From NCBI GenBank assembly GCA_003254925.1, contig QANZ01045881.1:25843-89842 (forward strand): a stretch of 64,000 nt of DNA, given 5' to 3'. The position numbers and the translations under genes are program-made. The notes beneath the pieces were generated by a model. The model made no database searches, was not told where the DNA came from, and saw nothing but the letters and a program-made list of their open reading frames with translations. Within the stretch, counting starts at the first letter, position 1. Every line of letters begins with the position of its first letter. Shown one piece after another: positions 57,727 through 64,000 of the stretch. The DNA comes from Chamaecrista fasciculata. Its lineage: Eukaryota > Streptophyta > Magnoliopsida > Fabales > Fabaceae.

Positions 57727-58389
57727 NNNNNNNNNNNNNNNNNNNNNNNNNNNNNNNNNNNNNNNNNNNNNNNNNNNNNNNNNNNNNNNNNNNNNNNNNN
57801 NNNNNNNNNNNNNNNNNNNNNNNNNNNNNNNNNNNNNNNNNNNNNNNNNNNNNNNNNNNNNNNNNNNNNNNNNNNNNNNNNNNNNNNNNNNNNNNNNNNN
57901 NNNNNNNNNNNNNNNNNNNNNNNNNNNNNNNNNNNNNNNNNNNNNNNNNNNNNNNNNNNNNNNNNNNNNNNNNNNNNNNNNNNNNNNNNNNNNNNNNNNN
58001 NNNNNNNNNNNNNNNNNNNNNNNNNNNNNNNNNNNNNNNNNNNNNNNNNNNNNNNNNNNNNNNNNNNNNNNNNNNNNNNNNNNNNNNNNNNNNNNNNNNN
58101 NNNNNNNNNNNNNNNNNNNNNNNNNNNNNNNNNNNNNNNNNNNNNNNNNNNNNNNNNNNNNNNNNNNNNNNNNNNNNNNNNNNNNNNNNNNNNNNNNNNN
58201 NNNNNNNNNNNNNNNNNNNNNNNNNNNNNNNNNNNNNNNNNNNNNNNNNNNNNNNNNNNNNNNNNNNNNNNNNNNNNNNNNNNNNNNNNNNNNNNNNNNN
58301 NNNNNNNNNNNNNNNNNNNNNNNNNNNNNNNNNNNNNNNNNNNNNNNNNNNNNNNNNNNNNNNNNNNNNNNNNNNNNNNNNNNNNNNNN
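57727..58389. other. Assembly gap (663 N) next to a G run
   Basis: The unknown bases are followed immediately by 24 G (58390-58413). Long open frames called across the gap are artefacts. Any nested element here is not resolved. Confidence 0.98.
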
Positions 58390-58844
58390 GGGGGGGGGGG
58401 GGGGGGGGGGGGGCACCGGCCCCCTATCTCCGTCACTGCTCACCACCACCACCTCCTAGGTTGCCGTCCGCCGCACCTCCACCGTCCGACGACCGTCGCC
58501 GGCGTCCAGCCACCACGGGCCGCTGTCCTCGTCCTTCTTTTCTTCCACTTGGTACCCCGCACTTGTCACAAGCTTGAGGGTAGTGTGTTAACTAAAAGAA
58601 TTTTAGGTCATTGAGTGTAACCTTCAGGTGAGTATCCTTTTTATCCTAAAACTTGTTTAACATGCTTATGTGACATACTTGGACACATTGTTTGACAAAA
58701 ATTAAATTAAAATCGTATTCTTGTGAGATCCTTTGTAAGCTGATGGATATGTGACCTCATGGTTGAGTAGTATTATGATGATGAGACCTATAGTGTTTGA
58801 AAGGTGGTTGACTAATGGTGTAAATCATTTGATCTTTTGTTATT

Positions 58845-59105
58845 GGTACGATCTTAGGCCGATGACAGCTTTACGAAATGTGCCTCAAGATGTGGGTACG
58901 ATTCTAGGCTGAACACGGTTTTACGAGATGTACCATGCGTATGGGTATGGTCTTAGGCCGACTAAAGCTTAGGCTGAATGCGGCTTACGAGACATGCCAT
59001 GTGATGAAGGTATGGTCCTAGGCTGATTTTGGCTTTACGGAATGTGCCTCAAGTTATGGGTATGATTCTAGGTCAATTACAGCTTTACCGGACATGCCTT
59101 GGGAA
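58845..59105. repeat. Degenerate 50-65-bp tandem repeats in the LTR
   Basis: About five units share the pattern 'GGTAYGRTYYTAGGCYGA...GCTTTACGRRAYRTGCC'. Examples start at about 58848, 58897, 58946, 59011 and 59057. Such minisatellite-like blocks are frequent in long Gypsy LTRs. Confidence 0.75.
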
Positions 59106-59907
59106 TGATTAAATGTATGTCATATTTGTGAAATGATTTGAACAATAATAGAGAAATTGAGATTTATGAAATTTCTGTTGAGTGTGCAAGTATGTTATCA
59201 TTGAATTTATGATCCATACTATGAGATTGGTTATATGGTAGTTCCAGATATGAAAATGAATCATGAAAAGTATCAATTTGTTGGAATGTGATATATATGT
59301 ATATATATTCTTCATTTATATAAATGTACTTTTTTTTTTTGCATGAATTGACCTTAGGACTTTGGGGGATTCATACCTCCTCACATTAGGATAGATTGGA
59401 TTACTCATTGAGTCTCTTGACTCACCCTTTTATATGTTTATCATTTTCAGCTTCAGAGTTACAAGATCAGCCTCCCGGTGCCGAGTAGATCGACCGACCC
59501 CTTTTAAAGTCCCATATATTTGTCCATGTGGGTAGTTCAGCTTATATGTATTTTGATGTACTTATATTTTGCACTTGACTCTAGAATAGCTCTGTTGGAC
59601 CACAGTTAGGGTGATATTATCTGTATTTGGGCTGTTATGTCATGAGGGCAGAGCTCTCCTTGTGTTTATATTGATTTTTGATGAGAGCGGAGCTCTATTT
59701 TGATCTGATACTGTTGAACAGGTTGCTATATGCTGTATGGACCCTTCCACTTACAGGGGATACCATGCCGAAATTTCTATAATAGTCATTACATATTTAT
59801 ATGTGGAATTGCACTTTTGGTTGGAAATGATGAATCTAGACTTACGGGTCATGAGGTTGCTACATGTGGTCCGTGCCGATCACGGACTCCGTTAGGGGGT
59901 CGTGACA

Positions 59908-61311
59908 CTGGTCATATACATTCTAATAATTAAAGCAAGGATTATGGAAACTTCTGTTTGGAAGAAAATGACAATGACAGAAATGAGAATACTTTTAAAT
60001 TGAGAAAAGTTATTATTTATCATTAGTCCATAACTTTATACTAAATCAATGAATCAATCCCTGAGTAGTTGAAATATACGATTTGGTTCCTGAAATATCA
60101 CAATTGTCAACGATTTGGTCCCTTTGGCGATTTGATCCCTGAATTTTTACACTAATTTTATACTTTTTCATCCCTTAATTTATATGAAATTTATACTTTT
60201 TGATTACTAAATTTATATATTTTTTGTCCTTGAATTTGATTCAGGGATCAAATTATTGACGATTGTAATATTTTAGGGACTGAGTCATATATTTTAATTA
60301 TTCAAATACTAATTGGTTGAATAATTCAGAGACACAATCATATGTTTTCTCTTTTAAATTTGAGGGGGTAAAGTTTAATCAATAACTCAATAAGTGATCC
60401 CAGAAAGGATGTAGACAAACATTGCTTACTGCTAAGAAAACTTGAGGGAAAATAACAAGAAATGAAATAGAAATGGTGATGGTAATTAGGGGTTTACAAG
60501 TAAATAAATTCCTCAAGAAGGTAAAGAAAGAAGAAATAAAATAGAGAGTCAGGATGGAAACAGCTGTTCATTTTGTCTTTTGATGATAAATTATTGACCT
60601 TGTATGGGTTAATCAGTTTCAAAATAGTTTTCTTGTACTATTGGTCTTTATCCTATCCACCTAACCAATTTAGGTCATTTGCACCATTTCAAAATCCTAT
60701 CCATCAGTTTCAAAATCCCTTGTTCATTCAATATTATGAAGAAAAAAATTGGATGATTTTGCGACAAATTTTTTAAGGATAAACTATAAAATTTAATCTC
60801 ATAAGTTTATTGAATATGCAATTAAAATATAATGATAGTCATACTTTGACTTCATAAAAAAAATTACTATTAAATTTTAGCAAATATATTTTGTAGAGGG
60901 ACTAGATTAATTATAGTTACTAACATATTAAAATAGGTCAAAGTCCATAACTTTAGTTGTAGAAGGGGCTGAAGAGCTATGTTGGTATGTCAAAGATGAG
61001 ATTTGCAAGATAAAGTTCACAAGGGTAACCTTAGATGCTTACGTGTTACGTGAGTAAGAGCTTTAGAGAGGATGATCGCAAGAGAGTATGAAGAAAGTAT
61101 CTAGCTAATCTTTTTTAAGATTTTAGGGATGAACTTATATAGAGGGAGACTTAAGTAGAGGAGAGTTGGATAGCATTAGTCGATCGTGCACCCAAGATAC
61201 TCGGGATTGATGAGGATCTTGAGAATCTCGAGATATGAATCTATAGAAAGATCAAATAGTTAGAAAGTATATATGTGGGAGATCGAGTGATCGCCCCATG
61301 TGAGGACATCC
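59908..61311. other. Intergenic, LigB-flank continuation and repeats
   Basis: Bases 59908-60010 continue the duplicated flank (CATATACATTCTAATAATTA matches about 49911). A palindrome-like 'GATTTGGTCCC' block (60030-60360) corresponds to the one at about 50520-50640. Beyond that I see no gene. Confidence 0.5.
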
Positions 61312-61329
61312 AACCCTTGGTATATTATT

Positions 61330-61512
61330 TTTTTAGGTAATGTTACGAGTTTCTTCTGCCTATTCGTGTAACGGTTTAAGCGAAGAGTAATTCCATTTGA
61401 GTAATAGAGACGAAATGGTTGTGTCCTCCCAACAATGTCGAATCCAGGAATCAAACCTGGTCCTTTCACCTAGGATGTAGTTCGCCAACCACTACACCAA
61501 ACACTTGTTGGT
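61330..61512 (-). mobile_element. tRNA-derived SINE, 18-bp TSD
   Basis: On the minus strand the sequence has a perfect Pol III A box (TGGTGTAGTGG), then a B-box-like GGTTTGATTCC about 40 bases on, a 3' body and a short A-run. The flanks AACCCTTGGTATATTATT (61312-61329) and AACCCCTGATATATTATT (61513-61530) are an 18-bp duplication matching at 16 positions. The length of about 183 bp fits plant SINEs. No 3' homology to a LINE could be tested. Confidence 0.75.
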
Positions 61513-61530
61513 AACCCCTGATATATTATT

Positions 61531-63600
61531 GGTCTTTCTCCATTGGGAATTGAGTAAAAGGCAACCGAAGCAAGGTGGGAAGTGGGAACCCATATTATAA
61601 CTTTATGATTTGAAAATTTATCATCTTTAAAAACTAAATCATTAATATAAATTATGAATATTCAAAATGCCAAAATCATTCATGATTGGTCATGTTAGAC
61701 TAAATTTAATAGCAGAGATTTAAATAAAACTTTTATACTTAAACTATTACTTCCATCCTTAAAAAAAGGAGAGCTGATAAATTTTTTTATAGGTTAAATT
61801 GAATACTATCCTTTAAACTTTGAGTCATGTATGATTTATCTCTTAATATTTAAAATTCAACATAACTCTTAAATTTCTCATTTTGTTTTTAGAGCCTTCT
61901 TTTGTTATATGTCATGGTTAAAAATATTGGCAGTGGCTCAATCAGCGATAAAGTAATATGACACATTCAATATTTTTTGTTGGATTTTGTGACTCAAATA
62001 TTCGTATATAGGAGAACTCAATTGTTTCATGGGATAACTTGTTAAAAAGATCGCCAAGAGACAAAGAGAACGACATTGGAACGTCCTTAATCGAAGGTTG
62101 GACACACCCTCACGCATCACTCAAAGTGGTGGCGATGGGAAGGGATTGTGGTGTTGCACCACCGAAGCAAGCCGCGACGCAATGCCATAACTTAAGCCCA
62201 TATTAGAAAGATTTTATTTTTGAGCTCTCTCCATCTTCTATAAATAGGAGTGACTTCTCATAATTTTAGTTATTTTTTTTTGGCCAAACATCATTTTAGT
62301 TATTTGTTCCTTTCAAGATACCATGTGTTTAAAAGGGAGCTCCTAAATTGGAAGAACCCACTTAGTAACCTTTTTTTTTCTCTCTCTCAACAGTTTTTTT
62401 TTTCCGCAACCAGTCATGAAAAATGTTTTGCATGCTACCGAAGGAGAATTTGTAAGGACAAATTTCCAATATTGCTAGCTTGTGAGCATTTCCTTACGGA
62501 CAAAATAACTTGAAAACTATTCAATCATTAAATCATAAATTTTGCCTTCATCAAATTAGTCTACTCAAACATTAATGATTTGACGAGTGTGAGGGTCAAG
62601 GCAAAGGACCTTGTATTTTCTCACGATGAAATAGTTAGACAGCTAACTATCTCACACACTCCACAACAAAAGAAGTTGCTTTAGGAGTATAGATTAAGTT
62701 GATGATGGCTTAGGTGAACATCCTCACTAGGGAAATGTCTTACCAACAACCACTTTCGTACTTAATCATTTACCCTCCGATTTTATGAGTATGATTCTTT
62801 ATAATTTCTAATTGGGTCAAAGACATAATTGGAGTATGTTGGGACCATAAGGGTGTGCAATTTACCTGATTCTTCCCATAAGCATGAGAAGCTTGTCTTT
62901 AGTGGGGAGTAGTGTATCTTAGTAAGGTAGCTTGGTTATTCAAAAGGATGCATCTTTATCAACAAGAATGATGATGCCATAGTCACAGAGTTTGAGTCTA
63001 AGGATGTAACAATCCTTCAGACTAACTTTCTAGCAAGGGAAACGAATTTCGGAATGTCCACCTCCATTAAATGGAGGAGGACCTGCAATGCACCGAGAGA
63101 AGCATATAGGCGCATCTCTAGTTTTTGAGTCCAGTAGGAGTGATGCTTACAATGAGCATGTCTTCCATGGAACACAACCTAAGAAGAGAACTAGATCTAG
63201 TAGTAGTAACTCTCATGTGAAGAAGAGCTTAAGGTAGTTCAAAAAGCTCTTTTCGACCCTGCTAGTAAATGGTGGACAAAAACGATAGAAGAAGAGAAGC
63301 AAAAGTGTATAAGGACAAACCAGATACAAAACTTCGTGGTTCTGCCCCATGTCGCAAATCATTTTGAGAACAATAAGTGTGCTCTCAAAAATTTAAGAGA
63401 GTTCAAAGGATTCGTTGATCAGTACTAGACACATTACGTAGTAAAGATGTTCACACAACAAGAAAGTATTGATTGTGATGAAGCCTTCGTGTCTGTTGTG
63501 CAAATAAAATTTGATTCTAGCTTTGGTTAATACAATTACAAAGGAAAAATATGTTCCTTTTATTATTGAATTCTTTTTACACAATTAAAGAAATCAAGAA
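61531..63600. other. Unassigned region, no supported gene
   Basis: The sequence is moderately AT-rich. Bases 62580-63420 have a more even base composition and short open stretches in several frames that hint at a decayed coding sequence or element, but I recognise no family, no LTR pair and no splice pattern. Confidence 0.4.
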
Positions 63601-63876
63601 AATTTTATGTATTTTATCTTTATTACATTAGTTATTGTTTACAATTACCATACTGTATGCTATGAAGACTGAAAGAATCAATCATTATATCACAAGGTAG
63701 TGAAGTACTCAAATATATATTTTATTTAGTACAAATTACATTACATGATTACATCAATTCTGACAATGTATGATAGGAACAGAAGTACAATATACATACA
63801 AGCAGTGTCAACAGAACAGAAGCCAGCTATATATATATATATAAATATATAAATTAAATGACATTAAGTGAAGAGG
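63601..63876 (-). repeat. LigB 3' flank, inverted copy
   Basis: Read on the minus strand, ATATAGCTGGCTTCTGTTCT, a GATGTAATC block, TTTGAGTACTTCACTACC and CTTTCAGTCTTCATAGCAT match the 3' flanks after the LigB copies at 47.5 and 55.4 kb. Confidence 0.75.
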
Positions 63877-64000
63877 TCATGGTGATGATGTGAACTGGAA
63901 AGATGAATAAGAGAGAGTGCCCATTCGAATGCTACTGTGAATGAGTTTAGACTTTGCATTTTCACCAGCAGCACCCAATGCAACATGCAGAGGGAAGAAG
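63877..64000 (-). CDS. LigB copy, last exon (partial, runs off the window)
   Basis: On the minus strand the frame reads [20 protein letters not shown], then [20 protein letters not shown] and a stop (63877-63879). This is the C-terminal exon of a LigB extradiol dioxygenase, closer in its ending to the 54.7-kb copy (FTSSP) than to the intact gene (FTSP). It lies in the opposite orientation to the other copies. The rest of the gene is beyond base 64000, so its integrity is unknown. Confidence 0.85.
   Translation of the reverse strand, partial: FFPLHVALGAAGENAKSKLIHSSIRMGTLSYSSFQFTSSP

Larger units (their letters stand above)
56873..59907 (+). mobile_element. Long solo LTR (TGTAATACCC...GTCGTGACA), with gap
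   Basis: The ends TGTAATACCC and GGGTCGTGACA and the 5-bp duplication CTGGT (56868-56872, 59908-59912) mark a Gypsy-type LTR, possibly of the long-LTR Del/Tekay type. It is about 3.0 kb including 663 N. No gag or pol is seen, so it is read as a solo LTR with other material nested in it (57245-58580). It is inserted into the LigB flank, whose sequence continues on both sides. Confidence 0.65.

Noticed and set aside
57495-58577. Long open frames on both strands across the N gap
   Set aside because: Most of their length is N; the flanks are CT/CCACC-rich leader-like sequence inside a solo LTR. They are artefacts of translating unknown bases.
61435-61512. A tRNA gene on the minus strand
   Set aside because: A and B boxes are present, but the long 3' body, A-run and 18-bp target duplication identify a SINE; I could not form a proper tRNA cloverleaf.
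1-64000. CRISPR arrays, bacterial operons, riboswitches, rRNA
   Set aside because: Nothing of this kind is present; all direct-repeat arrays seen are microsatellites, LTR minisatellites or MITE arms in a plant nuclear context.

Overview
This window is nuclear DNA from a flowering plant, almost certainly a eudicot and probably a woody one. The evidence is split genes with short AT-rich introns, plant-only gene families (PGG-domain ankyrin proteins, ALP1-like domesticated Harbinger transposases, HDC1, plant LigB dioxygenase), and a dense mix of MITEs, foldback elements, a Helitron, a SINE and LTR fossils. The species cannot be named from the sequence. There are three gaps or ambiguous spots: one N at 8993, 32 N at 20564-20595, and 663 N at 57727-58389.

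Layout. 0-7 kb: the 3' exon of a PGG-domain (ITN1-like) ankyrin gene, a second orphan copy of its 3' flank, a fragment of another PGG gene, and nested DNA elements (a foldback element with a small MITE inside it, and a 1.5 kb non-autonomous hAT element). 7.3-12 kb: a CCR4-NOT subunit 11 (CNOT11)-like gene that carries an internal stop and lacks its C-terminal domain. 12.3-16.6 kb: a TE graveyard with a Copia end, a candidate Helitron carrying a hAT MITE, and Mutator-type palindromic MITEs. 16.6-19.6 kb: an ALP1-like gene whose third catalytic residue is changed to Gln, preceded by an exon that looks like the C-terminal part of its Myb/SANT partner. 20.8-31.8 kb, minus strand: a nearly complete HDC1 gene (histone deacetylase complex, Rxt3 family) of eleven coding exons, including an 8-nt microexon; one base seems to be missing from its fifth exon. 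34.4-39.0 kb: a five-exon SET-domain protein lysine methyltransferase with a hAT MITE nested inside a Stowaway MITE in an intron. 40.7-45.3 kb: a short gag-only LTR element and a solo LTR. 45.5-47.5 kb: an intact three-exon LigB (4,5-DOPA extradiol dioxygenase-like) gene. 49.6-64 kb: broken LigB copies (a gutted one at 49.7 kb, an in-frame mini-gene at 54.7 kb, and an inverted copy leaving the right edge), separated by foldback elements, one of which seems to carry the 5' end of a DCP1 gene, and by a 3 kb solo LTR.

The host genes are unrelated housekeeping or chromatin functions (mRNA deadenylation, Polycomb antagonism, histone deacetylation, protein methylation, aromatic ring cleavage) and form no pathway cluster. 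The one locally expanded family is LigB. I found no wholly new system. The most interesting signals are the Myb-tail/DDE arrangement with a GC-AG intron, the HDC1 microexon, the gene-capturing foldback element, the LigB mini-gene with a templated junction, and a consistent MITE family with perfect 8-bp target duplications.
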